DNA of 64,000 bases from JAKQIM01 sp029557965. GTDB lineage: Bacteria; Chloroflexota; Anaerolineae; Anaerolineales; UBA4823. Positions 41,520 to 51,481 of the stretch are shown here, piece after piece; the stretch's first letter is position 1, and every line of letters starts with the position of its first letter. The notes below the pieces were generated by a model. The model worked only from the letters and a program-made list of their open reading frames with translations, was not told where the DNA came from and searched no databases. The position numbers were made by a program, and so were the translations under genes. The stretch is from NCBI GenBank assembly GCA_035341015.1, contig DAOQUL010000010.1, forward strand, positions 18,086-82,085, given 5' to 3'.

Positions 41520-43292
41520 TTGGATGAGCTGGAAAGCCGTGTTGAAGAAGCATCGTATGAACTAGCCCAATCCAATACCCTGATCAGCGCCCTCAGCCGC
41601 ATGGGACAGTATGTCACTGCTAGCCTGGACCTGACGGAAGTTCTATACAGGGTAATCAATGAGGCTCAAACGCTATTGGGCGTGGATGCGATTTCTGTTC
41701 TGTTGCGCGAAAGCCCCGAAGAGTTGACTTTTGTTGCTGCCAGCGGCGAGAGTGCGGGTAAGCTGATAAATCTACGTATACCAAGCAGCGTAGGCGTTGC
41801 CGGTAAAGTGATGCAGACGGGTCAGCCCGTTCTGGTTAATGATGAGGCTGGACATGCATTGATTTACCGCGATGTTGATACAGCCACGGGCTATCACACA
41901 GAATCGTTGCTGGCTGTTCCCCTCAAACTAAAAGACGAAGTCATTGGTGTATTGGAAGCCGTTAACCGTTATTATGGCGCTTTCACGGCAGAGGAAGTCC
42001 AGGTATTAGAGAAAGTAGCCAACTGGGCGGCTATTGCAATCGGCAATGCTCAGCAATACACCATGCTGGAACGGCGGCTAAAAGAAAATGAGGCCATCAC
42101 ATCTATCGGGCAGGCCTTGCTTCAAACCCTGGATCGCGAGGCTGTGCTTCAGATCATTGTCGACTCGGCCCATCAACTGATCCCTAAGGTTCATCGCACG
42201 GTTATACACCTGTATGATGCATCATCTGGGATGCTGCAACCTGCGGCCACAGTGGGTTTTGATGAAGATAAACGAACCCTGTTTCCTATTCGTTATGGGC
42301 AAGGGATCGCCGGCCGGGCCATTGCTGAGGGGAACACGATTAATGTTGGCGATGTGACATCAGATCCACGATATTTGGCGCGCGATTTTGCGTCAGGACC
42401 AGGATCTCTTTTGGTTGCCCCCATTCAAAGTGGCGATAAGCATCTGGGGACAATCAGCGTACGCAGCGAGACGGTTGGAGCGTTCACGGCAGATGACGAG
42501 CGTTTCCTTACGGCGCTTGGAGTGCAGGCTGCATTGGTGATTGAAAACGCCCGGCTTTATGCCAATCTTCAGCAAGCCTTACGTCATGAGCAATCAGCAA
42601 GGGCTCAGATGGTACAAAGTGAAAAATTAGCAGCCCTGGGTAGAATAGTTGCATCGGTAGCTCATGAGTTGAACAACCCTCTCCAGGCAATACACAATGC
42701 GTTGTATTTAGTTAAAGAGGAAGACTTACCCAATCCTCAAACGCGCAGTGACCTGGAAGTGGCACTCCGTGAAGTTAATCGCATGGCAGAACTGATCGCT
42801 CGCTTGCGGGATACTTATCGCCCCGTATTTCGAGAGGAATTCAAGCCCGAGAACTTAAACAACCTCATTTTGGAAGTTCAAAAACTAATTGGCACACATC
42901 TGCGACATAAGAATATCCAGTTCATATTTGAGCCCGGCAATGATATGCCGTCGGTCAAGATCATCCCAGACCAGTTCAAGCAAGTACTTATTAACATCTG
43001 CCTGAACGCTGTTGAGGCAATGCAACATGGCGGCAGCCTGAGAATATCCACTTTGGCCTCACCAGAAACAGATGAAGTTAGTATAATCATTATCGATACA
43101 GGGCCTGGCATCCCCCAAGACGTAATGCCGTTTATCTTTGATCCGTTCTACACCACAAAAGAAGGCGGTACCGGTTTAGGCCTTTCAATTACCTATGATA
43201 TTGTTAATCGGCATAATGGACGTATTGAGGTTGAAAGCGAGGCCGAGAAAGGCACCACCTTCAAGATCTGGCTTCCTATAAGCACTCGATAG
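41520..43292 (+). CDS. Sensor histidine kinase with two GAF domains
   Basis: The start codon is TTG, set by AGGAG eight bases upstream. The 590-residue cytoplasmic kinase has a short N-terminal coiled coil (1-25), GAF1 (about 30-180), GAF2 (about 195-352), a HisKA dimerisation domain with the phosphorylated histidine H382 in VASVAHELNNP, and a HATPase domain with the N box (NICLNAVEAM), G1 (IIDTGPGIP), F box (FDPFYTTK) and G2 (GGTGLGLSI). All kinase motifs are intact. It is the first gene of the 20 kb signalling operon and has no receiver of its own; stand-alone and fused receivers lie downstream. Confidence 0.93.
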   Translation: MDELESRVEEASYELAQSNTLISALSRMGQYVTASLDLTEVLYRVINEAQTLLGVDAISVLLRESPEELTFVAASGESAGKLINLRIPSSVGVAGKVMQTGQPVLVNDEAGHALIYRDVDTATGYHTESLLAVPLKLKDEVIGVLEAVNRYYGAFTAEEVQVLEKVANWAAIAIGNAQQYTMLERRLKENEAITSIGQALLQTLDREAVLQIIVDSAHQLIPKVHRTVIHLYDASSGMLQPAATVGFDEDKRTLFPIRYGQGIAGRAIAEGNTINVGDVTSDPRYLARDFASGPGSLLVAPIQSGDKHLGTISVRSETVGAFTADDERFLTALGVQAALVIENARLYANLQQALRHEQSARAQMVQSEKLAALGRIVASVAHELNNPLQAIHNALYLVKEEDLPNPQTRSDLEVALREVNRMAELIARLRDTYRPVFREEFKPENLNNLILEVQKLIGTHLRHKNIQFIFEPGNDMPSVKIIPDQFKQVLINICLNAVEAMQHGGSLRISTLASPETDEVSIIIIDTGPGIPQDVMPFIFDPFYTTKEGGTGLGLSITYDIVNRHNGRIEVESEAEKGTTFKIWLPISTR

Positions 43293-43336
43293 CAGAATAT
43301 TCTCATAAATACATAAGACATTGGGATTTCACTACT

Positions 43337-46156
43337 ATGAACAATCCTCCATCTCTTTCCCCTGCTCGTATCCTGATTGTTGACGATCACCCCAATACCG
43401 CGGCCATGTTGGCACGCGTTCTGTCTAAATTTGATGTGCCAGTTGAAGTATTAACCGCCCATAGTGGTGAGGAAGCCTTACAAATCGTTGGCGACAGCTT
43501 TATTGACATTCTGATCACAGATTTCATGATGGCCGGCATGAACGGCCTGGAATTAATTGAAAAGCTGCGCGAAGAACGCCAGCCCACGCACACGATTCTA
43601 ATTACCGCTTATGATTCTCCCGGTCTGTCATTCACTGCAAAAAGGTTGAAAATTCAGGATTACCTTGTAAAGCCCGTGCAGCCCGACAAAATCAGGGAAA
43701 TCGTTGCCAAGGTGCTCAAAGAGATCCGGCCGGCGGCTGGCACCCCTACTCTCCCCATAATTCCTCAGAAACCCTTCAAGATTTTGATTGCGGATGACTA
43801 TCCGGATAATGTGCGGTTGCTGGCGACCCGTCTCAAGAATGAAGGGTACGATTTTGCAACCGCGGAAGACGGGGAACAGACCCTTGAAAAACTACGCAGC
43901 GAATTGCCTGATTTACTCCTCCTCGATGTCAACATGCCCAAGAAGGATGGTTTTCAAGTTCTTTCGGAAATGCGAGGCGACGAGACGATCGCCCATATTC
44001 CCGTCATTGTAATTACCGCAGCGCGTATTACTGGCAAAGATGTGCGCGAGGGATTGACACTGGGTGCAGATGATTATGTCACCAAACCTGTAGATTGGGG
44101 CGAACTTGCGGCGCGCATTCGCTCAAAGCTCAGGGTAAAACGAACCGAAGATGTTTTGCGAGAACGTAACCGCGAATTGGGCGTCTTACCCGAAATCAGT
44201 CTAAACCTGGGAGAGCGATTGGATGTCGAGGCTCTCACACACACCGTCCTCGCGCGAACCGTATCTGCACTCGATGCCGGACGCGGACATTTAGTGATCT
44301 TCCACCCAGATGGCAGTGTAACCCACCACCTCAATGAAATGTTTGATTTTTCACCATGGACATGGGAAGAATTACAAAAACAAACCCTAGCACAGGGCAT
44401 CGTGCCTCAAGTATTAACATCAAAAGATGGCACGATTGTACACGACACCGAGGGGTTCGATGAATGGCTAAGAATTCCCAATGATATAAGTCGCTCAGCA
44501 ATCGCAGTCCCACTGCTTGGCCGCCATACTGCACTGGGCGTGTTAACATTAACGCATGGACAACCCGGGCATTTTAATGCCGATCACTTGGTGTTGTTGC
44601 AAGCGATTGCCAGCCAGGCTGCGATGGCGATCGAAAATGCCCAGCTCTATGCCGCCGAGCGGAAACAGGTAGCCGAATTAGTTGGTCTAAGCCAACTGAA
44701 CCGGGCCGTGAGCAAATTCAGCCGTTCGGCGGAGCTTTTTGAAAAACTGCCCGAGTTAATTCGCCAGATCCTTGGGTATCAAATTGTAGCTTTATGGTTG
44801 GCACAAGGGAAAAAGCTTTCGCTATGTAGCAGTACGGGTACAAATAATATCGATTCTGCTTTGCTAGAAATTGCACCTTTGAAAGTTTTATCATCGAACC
44901 AGCCTGCCCAATTCTCTGGCCCAATCGAACAGCCCGGCAAGGCAAAAGAAATACAAACAGTTACCCATTCGGCCACAGCCGTGCCCTTATTTCTCAATGG
45001 CAACCTGGGAGGGGTAATTTCGATACACAGCCAACGTCCGAACGCATTTCAAGAAAGCGACCGTGTGCTGTTAGAAATGCTTTCTGCCCAAGTTGGTACC
45101 GTGTTAGAAAGGATAAAACTATTCGAATCGGCTGAGCAAGAACAGAAACGATTGGCGGCAGTTTTGCGAAGCGCCGCAGATGCCATTTTGGTTTTTGATC
45201 CACAATCCAGGTTGCAGTTACTAAATCCGGCCGCAGAGCGCTTATTTGCAGATGCTGAAGTAAAAATAGGCCATCCTCTTCCCCGAAAAAAGGGTTACGA
45301 CCTTCTACTAGAGTTACTGGACCGCGAGCGCACAACAGCTTCTGCTACCCAGGCTGAAATCGAATGGCCGGATGATCGAACATTTGCCACATCCATCACC
45401 CCGGTTGAAGAGGGTGGACAGGTAGCCGTACTCCACGATGTCAGCCATTTCAAAGCCTTAGATCAGCTTAAGAACGAATTTATTGCTACCGCATCCCATG
45501 ATCTCAAGAACCCGATTTTTGCCGTAATGGGGTATAGTGATTTCTTGAAACAAGTTGGGCCGCTCACCCCGGCTCAAGAAGACTTCATCGAGCGCATACA
45601 GAGATCCGCACGCCGAATGCAAGAATTGGTTGTTAATCTACTTGAAATCGCTCGAATTGAGATGGGGACAAAGCTTCAACTTGAACGTACTGATTTGGAT
45701 GAGATGCTAAAAGTAACTGCAACCGAGTTCGCGTCTCAGATCAAGGGAAAAGAACAGGTTCTGGAAACAACCTTTAGGCAGATTTCACCAGTCATCACAG
45801 TTGATCAGGCTCGCTTAAAACAGGTGGTCAGCAATTTACTTAGCAATGCCATCAAATATACGCCCAAAGGCGGCCGGATTAGCATATCATCATTTGTGAA
45901 AGAAGGCCTAGCAATAACAAAAATCCAAGATACCGGTATTGGCATCCCTGCGCAAGATTTACCACACATCTTTGATAAATTCTACCGGGTTCACACCGAC
46001 CAGGTAGAAGAAATTGAAGGAAACGGACTCGGATTGGCAATCGTAAAATCAATCGTCGAACAACACGGTGGGAAGGTTGAAGTGCAAAGCGAGGTAGGTG
46101 TGGGAAGCATATTCTCATTCAGCTTGCCAGTGGCTCCTCCAGAGGAACAGCTATGA
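43337..46156 (+). CDS. Hybrid histidine kinase: REC-REC-GAF-GAF-PAS-kinase
   Basis: The 939-residue protein begins with two receiver domains. REC1 (about 11-125) has D62 and K112; REC2 (about 148-265) has D197 in LLLLDVNMPKKDG. Two GAF domains follow (about 285-440 and 455-605), a PAS-like domain (about 610-700) and a kinase core with H721 in TASHDLKNP, N box NLLSNAIKY, G1 QDTGIGIP and G2 GNGLGLAI. Because both receivers precede the sensor domains, the kinase is itself likely tuned by phosphorylation from other kinases of the operon. It overlaps the next gene as ATGA. Confidence 0.93.
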   Translation: MNNPPSLSPARILIVDDHPNTAAMLARVLSKFDVPVEVLTAHSGEEALQIVGDSFIDILITDFMMAGMNGLELIEKLREERQPTHTILITAYDSPGLSFTAKRLKIQDYLVKPVQPDKIREIVAKVLKEIRPAAGTPTLPIIPQKPFKILIADDYPDNVRLLATRLKNEGYDFATAEDGEQTLEKLRSELPDLLLLDVNMPKKDGFQVLSEMRGDETIAHIPVIVITAARITGKDVREGLTLGADDYVTKPVDWGELAARIRSKLRVKRTEDVLRERNRELGVLPEISLNLGERLDVEALTHTVLARTVSALDAGRGHLVIFHPDGSVTHHLNEMFDFSPWTWEELQKQTLAQGIVPQVLTSKDGTIVHDTEGFDEWLRIPNDISRSAIAVPLLGRHTALGVLTLTHGQPGHFNADHLVLLQAIASQAAMAIENAQLYAAERKQVAELVGLSQLNRAVSKFSRSAELFEKLPELIRQILGYQIVALWLAQGKKLSLCSSTGTNNIDSALLEIAPLKVLSSNQPAQFSGPIEQPGKAKEIQTVTHSATAVPLFLNGNLGGVISIHSQRPNAFQESDRVLLEMLSAQVGTVLERIKLFESAEQEQKRLAAVLRSAADAILVFDPQSRLQLLNPAAERLFADAEVKIGHPLPRKKGYDLLLELLDRERTTASATQAEIEWPDDRTFATSITPVEEGGQVAVLHDVSHFKALDQLKNEFIATASHDLKNPIFAVMGYSDFLKQVGPLTPAQEDFIERIQRSARRMQELVVNLLEIARIEMGTKLQLERTDLDEMLKVTATEFASQIKGKEQVLETTFRQISPVITVDQARLKQVVSNLLSNAIKYTPKGGRISISSFVKEGLAITKIQDTGIGIPAQDLPHIFDKFYRVHTDQVEEIEGNGLGLAIVKSIVEQHGGKVEVQSEVGVGSIFSFSLPVAPPEEQL

Positions 46157-48555
46157 TATCTTTGCAGTATTCGACATTTGATCGGTCAAAGTCTCCGCTT
46201 GATGCCTGGCGTATTGCGGTATTGATGCTGGCGGCCTCGATCATTGAATTAGGCGTTGTTGTCTACGGTATTATGAGACTGCCGGCATGGCAGCATTATA
46301 TCGTTCTAGCCGCAGTGATACTCCACGTTGCAAGCAGTATAGCGAGTGTGGTATTGGTCCGAAGAGGCCAGATTGAGCCGGCGATGATCATCCTGGTAAT
46401 TGGAATCTGGCTGGTTTGCAGCGCTGCAGGTTGGATCTACAAAGACATGGCGCTGTCCACGGGTATCATTGCAATGCTCATTTCGATCTACGTGGTCTTC
46501 CAAACCCTCCCAAGGCGAATTGGAGGGGTTGTGATCATCGCTGGGATCTTATTAATCCTGATAAACTCAGGCATGAGTTGGATGAAGCCCTCATGGCAAG
46601 TGCTCCTCATAGATTCGCGGCTGACTTATCTGATCTTACCGCTGCCGATATTGATGTTTGTAGTTATGACCTTGCGACGGTTTCGCACGTATTCTCAGCG
46701 CGTGAAGCTGGTTATCCTTTTCTTAGCAGTCAGCCTTGTCGGCATTGTCAGTACAGCTTTCCTTGTAGCCCTCTTTGCAAGCGATATACTAAGTGAAGAC
46801 GCCGGCATTCAACTTAAGAACACAACCCAGGCAAAAGCTTCAACGATTGGTGAACTGCTGGATCGGCAGCACACATCGTTAAACACGTTGGCTACCAATC
46901 GCCTTCTTCAACAAGCAATTATTGCATCCAATGATCTTTACAGCGGCGATCTCGCTCAAGATCTGGCTGAAGCCCTGGCCTTAGATCAGCAGTGGCAAGC
47001 AGCGGGTATTGGCAGTACCCTAGTTCAAGAACGTTTAAACAACACGGTTTCGATGGATTTGCGCGAGTACCTCGGCATATTTTCAGGGGTTGAGCAAGTG
47101 CTTGTCACTGATCGCCTAGGAGCTCTTGTGGCAACGACAGAATTCCACCCAAACTATTATTTGGGAAATACAACCTGGTGGCGATCAGCGTATAACAATG
47201 GCGATGGTGGCAATTATTTCAGCCAACCCGAAATTGACGAAGATTCTGGAGAATATTACATTATCCTCGCGGTACCTGTACGCGAACGTGGTTCGGACGA
47301 TGTCATCGGGGTGCTCCAGGCCAATCTTGCTGTAAAAGAATTATTAAGCCTGATGTCAGCCGACTTGGGCTCAACCGGTGAACTTGACCTGTACTTCTCT
47401 GGACGGCCAACTCAGGCATTTCACCAAGGTGTTCTAATTTCGGCCGACCCTGAAACGCTAGCTATGCTCCGTTCGATCGAATCCCAGCCGTATGCCGAGG
47501 TAATGCTAGATGGGTCTTTGAAAATCATCAGTCAAACTCGCGTTCACACAGCCTCAGGCAATCAATCGATTGATAATCTCGGTTGGACAATAATTGCCCA
47601 CCAAAGCCGTGACGAAGCCCTTTCGGCAGTACAAAACCTGACGCGCCTGATTACAATGTGGGCAATGATCATCACGCTTCTTACTGCAGGATTTGCTTAC
47701 ATAATAGGAATGCTTTTAACGGGACCTGTAATTCGCCTGACAAAAGTGGCTGAACAAGTAGCATCAGGGAATCTTAACGTTCAGGCAAAGGTAGAAACAC
47801 CCGACGAAATTGGCTTGCTGGCAGAAACCTTCAACGGTATGATCGCCCAGTTGAGCGAGATGGTAGGTACACTCGAACAACGGGTTGCTGAACGAACGCG
47901 TGCCCTTGAGACCAGTGTCACTATCAGCCGACGTATATCAACGATCCTGGATCAACGCACCCTTATCCGGGCAGTTGTTGACCAGATCCAGCAAGCGTTT
48001 GGATATTACCATGTACACATCTACCTTTACGACAACAGCCGCCAAAACCTGGTTATGGCTGGCGGGTCGGGCGCGATCGGAGATCAATTATTGGAACAGG
48101 GGCACAAGATTTCTCGAGGCAAAGGCCTTGTTGGCCGCACTGCCGATTCAAACGCCCCTACCCTGGTCTCGGATGTAACGACAGACAGCGCATGGCTTCC
48201 AAATCCCTTGTTACCAGCAACCAAATCAGAGGTGGCAGTACCCATATCGTTGGGCGAAACAGTATTAGGAGTTTTGGATGTGCAAAACAATGCAGTAGGA
48301 AGCCTTGGACCACAAGATGTAAGCCTATTGACATCGATTGCTAATCAATTGGCCGTGGCGATCCAAAACGCGCGTACATATAATCAGGCGCAGCAACAAG
48401 CCCTACGCGAATCGTTGATTAGTACAATTACCCAAAAGATCCAAGGAACCACAACGGCTGCAGAGGCAATGCAAGTGGCCATTCGCGAGGCCGGGAGGGC
48501 TACAGGCGCTCCGCGTGTCCAGGTCAAGTTAATTCCACCAAGCGAGAACGAGTAG
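46153..48555 (+). CDS. Membrane sensor: multi-helix region, dCache, HAMP, GAF
   Basis: The 800-residue protein has six N-terminal membrane helices (about residues 17-170), a seventh (about 178-205) leading into an extracytoplasmic dCache-like domain (about 205-490; VLVTDRLGALVATTE, TTWWRSAYNNG, YYIILAVPV), a membrane helix (about 496-522), a HAMP domain (GPVIRLTKVAEQVASGNLNVQ...), a coiled coil and a GAF domain (about 605-755). There is no kinase or other output domain. It ends in a short helical tail (ITQKIQGTTTAAEAMQVAIRE) also found in two other proteins of the operon. It probably reports an extracellular ligand to partner kinases by direct contact. Confidence 0.88.
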   Translation: MISLQYSTFDRSKSPLDAWRIAVLMLAASIIELGVVVYGIMRLPAWQHYIVLAAVILHVASSIASVVLVRRGQIEPAMIILVIGIWLVCSAAGWIYKDMALSTGIIAMLISIYVVFQTLPRRIGGVVIIAGILLILINSGMSWMKPSWQVLLIDSRLTYLILPLPILMFVVMTLRRFRTYSQRVKLVILFLAVSLVGIVSTAFLVALFASDILSEDAGIQLKNTTQAKASTIGELLDRQHTSLNTLATNRLLQQAIIASNDLYSGDLAQDLAEALALDQQWQAAGIGSTLVQERLNNTVSMDLREYLGIFSGVEQVLVTDRLGALVATTEFHPNYYLGNTTWWRSAYNNGDGGNYFSQPEIDEDSGEYYIILAVPVRERGSDDVIGVLQANLAVKELLSLMSADLGSTGELDLYFSGRPTQAFHQGVLISADPETLAMLRSIESQPYAEVMLDGSLKIISQTRVHTASGNQSIDNLGWTIIAHQSRDEALSAVQNLTRLITMWAMIITLLTAGFAYIIGMLLTGPVIRLTKVAEQVASGNLNVQAKVETPDEIGLLAETFNGMIAQLSEMVGTLEQRVAERTRALETSVTISRRISTILDQRTLIRAVVDQIQQAFGYYHVHIYLYDNSRQNLVMAGGSGAIGDQLLEQGHKISRGKGLVGRTADSNAPTLVSDVTTDSAWLPNPLLPATKSEVAVPISLGETVLGVLDVQNNAVGSLGPQDVSLLTSIANQLAVAIQNARTYNQAQQQALRESLISTITQKIQGTTTAAEAMQVAIREAGRATGAPRVQVKLIPPSENE

Positions 48556-48582
48556 AAGCGATTTCATCTTGGGACAATAACC

Positions 48583-49659
48583 ATGCTGATCAAAAGAGTT
48601 AATCTTGGCGTGATCATATTTTCCCTGGTTCTTGTACTGTCAGCTTGTGCTGCAAGTGATGAGACGCCGACAAGTGCAAGCAGTACCAGTGAACTGAGGC
48701 TGTACTACTGGCCCGAATACTTACCATCTTCTATTTTGGAGGACTTTACGCAAGAATTTGGTGTCAAAGTAAACTACTTGGGTTACGAATCCGGAATAGA
48801 TGCAATCGAGAACATTCGCAGCGGCCAATCTTTTGACCTGGTGATTTTGGCCTTTGACGAAATTGGTATTGCACTTTCGGCGAACCTGGCGCAGCCATTG
48901 GATTATGGCAACATCCCCAACGCAGCAAATATTTCACCAGCTTTTCGCGACCTGGTTTTTGACCCGGGTGGTCGCTATACCATTCCCTATGATTGGGGCA
49001 CGATGGGGATTGTACTGCGCACCGATCGTGTACAAATCCCAGTTACAAGTTGGCAGGATCTGTGGAGCGAGGATGTTGGCGGAAAAATTGTCATTTGGGA
49101 CATCCCCCGTGCTGCCTTTTCCCCAGCTTTGATGAAGACTGGTCATTCGATTAATACGAGCAACCCAGCAGAGATAGAAGATGCCTATCAAAGCTTGCTG
49201 TTGTTAAGCGATCGCACAGTTTTAGTTCCGAGTGATGCAATTAGCATCCTCCCCTATCTCGAACAAGAACAGGTTGTCGCTGGTATAGGGTATGCATATG
49301 ACGCACTGTATGCTCAACAAGAAGGTTTGCCAGTAGCATACGTGATGCCCACTGACGGAGTCATATTATGGGGGGAAAGTATGTTCATCCCAACCACAGC
49401 TCAGAACAAATATGCGGCTGAACTCTTTATTAACTACATCTTACGACCTGAGGTAAGTGCACAGATAACAAACGAATATTTTTATGCCACCCCTGTTCAC
49501 GGAACAGACGCCTTTATCCTCCCCGATCTTCTTCGCAATCCGATTATTTTCCCGAGCCAAGCCGACCTAACCATTTCAGAGCTTGAAACCACTATAGATG
49601 AAACAACACTTCAGCTTTATACAGATTACATGAATCAATGGAAAAGCTCAATCAGATGA
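48583..49659 (+). CDS. PotD-like polyamine-binding lipoprotein, orphan
   Basis: The 358-residue protein has a lipoprotein signal with the cysteine at 22 (VLVLSAC) and the fold pattern of spermidine/putrescine-binding proteins: LRLYYWPEYLPSSILEDF, then FGVKVNYLGYES, SFDLVILAFDE and IPYDWGTMGIVLRTD, and WGESMFIPTTAQNKYAAELFINYIL. In a transporter it would deliver substrate to PotB/PotC and PotA, but no permease or ATPase gene is near. It sits between two dCache-containing membrane sensors, 27-28 bases from each, so a role as a periplasmic or surface sensor component is likely. Confidence 0.9.
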   Translation: MLIKRVNLGVIIFSLVLVLSACAASDETPTSASSTSELRLYYWPEYLPSSILEDFTQEFGVKVNYLGYESGIDAIENIRSGQSFDLVILAFDEIGIALSANLAQPLDYGNIPNAANISPAFRDLVFDPGGRYTIPYDWGTMGIVLRTDRVQIPVTSWQDLWSEDVGGKIVIWDIPRAAFSPALMKTGHSINTSNPAEIEDAYQSLLLLSDRTVLVPSDAISILPYLEQEQVVAGIGYAYDALYAQQEGLPVAYVMPTDGVILWGESMFIPTTAQNKYAAELFINYILRPEVSAQITNEYFYATPVHGTDAFILPDLLRNPIIFPSQADLTISELETTIDETTLQLYTDYMNQWKSSIR

Positions 49660-49687
49660 ACTGCCGACAAAATATAGGAACCCGCAT

Positions 49688-51481
49688 ATGACAACCTTAC
49701 CTAAATCGGCGCGATTTATCTCTCTTACCAGGCGTTTTACAATCGGCATTATACTTTTAACCGGTATCATTATCCTGGGGATTGGCATTGCTGTAGGAAT
49801 ATTGACTTATCTTAACGAGGTAGAGCGCCAGACTCCTTATTTGCAAGCTATCGCGAGTCAAGCTGATGCAGAAATTGATGGCTTCGTAACTGATCAACAG
49901 AATCGTCTTGATGCATTAGGCGTAGCGGCCCTTGGAAATCCAGAGAGAATCGTTGAAGCATTGCAGTCTTTTGCGCAGTCGGGGAATCCTGTATGGCTTG
50001 AGCTAGCTGTGTTCAATTTAGACGGCATTGTGGTAGGTTCATTTACACAAGATGAGGTCATTTTAGCAAACCTATTTACTGCAAAGCAATCCGCCTGGTT
50101 TGCCAATGCCAGCTCTGGTCAAAGGTATTTAAGTAACCTGTATCTATCTCCACAACACAAACCCTATGCGATTGTTGCCGTACCGCTACTTACGCCAAGA
50201 GGAACTTCTACGGGCGTTATTGCGGCCAGGTTGGATATGAGTGCAATCTGGACAATCGTATCTGATCTAATGGTCGGGGAGAATGGATCTGTTTATCTTG
50301 TCGACCAGAATAATATTTTGATTGCACACCGCAATACCAGCCTGGTTTTGGAATCTATCAATATTGTAGAAACTGACCTGGGTGCGGTTTTATCTGCGCC
50401 CGATGGAAATATTATAAATACGGTAGATCTGGATGGTACCTCCGTGACAGCCAGCAGTCATGAGATTGGACAAACCAATTGGCGTTCCATTGTCGTTTTA
50501 CCCTGGCAAGAAAGCTATGGAAACCTGGCTCAAACACTGCTTCTGCTAGGTATCATTGGAGTCGTTGCGATTGCGCTTTCGGCTGCCGCAGCACCTTTCG
50601 TTGGCCGCCGGCTATCACGACCATTACGCCGTTTGGCCGACACGGCTCAGGCGCTAGGCGCTGGTGATCTGTCAGTTCGAGCTAAAGTGGTTTCGAACGA
50701 TGAAATTGGCGTTGTAGGGCAAGCATTCAATAGCATGGCCGACCAAATCAGCGATCTTGTTACCAATCTGGAACAACGCATCTCGGATCGCACGCGTGCT
50801 GTGCAAGCAAGCGTAGAAGTCAGCCGGCGGCTTTCGACAATTCTTGACCCGCGTCAATTAACACGGGCAGTGGTGGAACAAATTCAACAAGCATTCAACT
50901 ACTATCACGTCCATATCTACTTGTTTAACGATGCTAGGACTGATCTAGTATTGGCCTGGGGATCTGGTGATGCAGGCCGGGCCATGTTAGCTCGCGAGCA
51001 CAAGATCCCAGCCGGGCGAGGCGTTGTTGGACGCTCAGCGGCAACAAATGCGCCCTTGTTGATAGCAGATGTTTCAAAAGACCCAGGTTGGCTGTTCAAC
51101 CCTATGCTGCCAGAAACAAAAACGGAACTGGCAGTTCCAATCGCCATCGGCGATAACGTACTAGGAGTGCTCGATGTTCAAGACAATCATATTGGTGCAT
51201 TTTCCGAGGATGATGTCTCGCTACTTCGCTCGCTGGCCGATCAAACAGCCGTTGCCGTGCAAAATGCTCGTGCTTACATCGATGTTCAACGTGTCGCCGA
51301 GCGCGAGGGAATCATCAGCAGCATAGGCCAACAAATTCAAAGCGCCGCGTCAGTAGAGGAAGTACTAGAGATTGCATTGAGTGAGTTGGGACGCAGCCTG
51401 AGAGTTCGCCGCGCTGATGTAACCTTAGGGTACCAAACCTTTGTTGCAAATGATCAAGAGCCTCAGGAGATACAGCAATGA
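49688..51481 (+). CDS. Membrane sensor: dCache, HAMP, GAF
   Basis: The 597-residue protein has an N-terminal membrane helix (about 15-40), an extracytoplasmic dCache domain (about 45-280; WLELAVFNLDGIVVGSF, YAIVAVPLL, GENGSVYLVDQNNILIAHR), a second helix (about 285-305), HAMP (about 305-358), a coiled coil and a GAF domain (about 395-545). Its HAMP-GAF half is clearly paralogous to that of the protein encoded at 46153-48555. It ends with the same kind of short tail (ISSIGQQIQSAASVEEVLEIAL). No output domain is present. Its stop overlaps the next start as ATGA. Confidence 0.88.
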   Translation: MTTLPKSARFISLTRRFTIGIILLTGIIILGIGIAVGILTYLNEVERQTPYLQAIASQADAEIDGFVTDQQNRLDALGVAALGNPERIVEALQSFAQSGNPVWLELAVFNLDGIVVGSFTQDEVILANLFTAKQSAWFANASSGQRYLSNLYLSPQHKPYAIVAVPLLTPRGTSTGVIAARLDMSAIWTIVSDLMVGENGSVYLVDQNNILIAHRNTSLVLESINIVETDLGAVLSAPDGNIINTVDLDGTSVTASSHEIGQTNWRSIVVLPWQESYGNLAQTLLLLGIIGVVAIALSAAAAPFVGRRLSRPLRRLADTAQALGAGDLSVRAKVVSNDEIGVVGQAFNSMADQISDLVTNLEQRISDRTRAVQASVEVSRRLSTILDPRQLTRAVVEQIQQAFNYYHVHIYLFNDARTDLVLAWGSGDAGRAMLAREHKIPAGRGVVGRSAATNAPLLIADVSKDPGWLFNPMLPETKTELAVPIAIGDNVLGVLDVQDNHIGAFSEDDVSLLRSLADQTAVAVQNARAYIDVQRVAEREGIISSIGQQIQSAASVEEVLEIALSELGRSLRVRRADVTLGYQTFVANDQEPQEIQQ

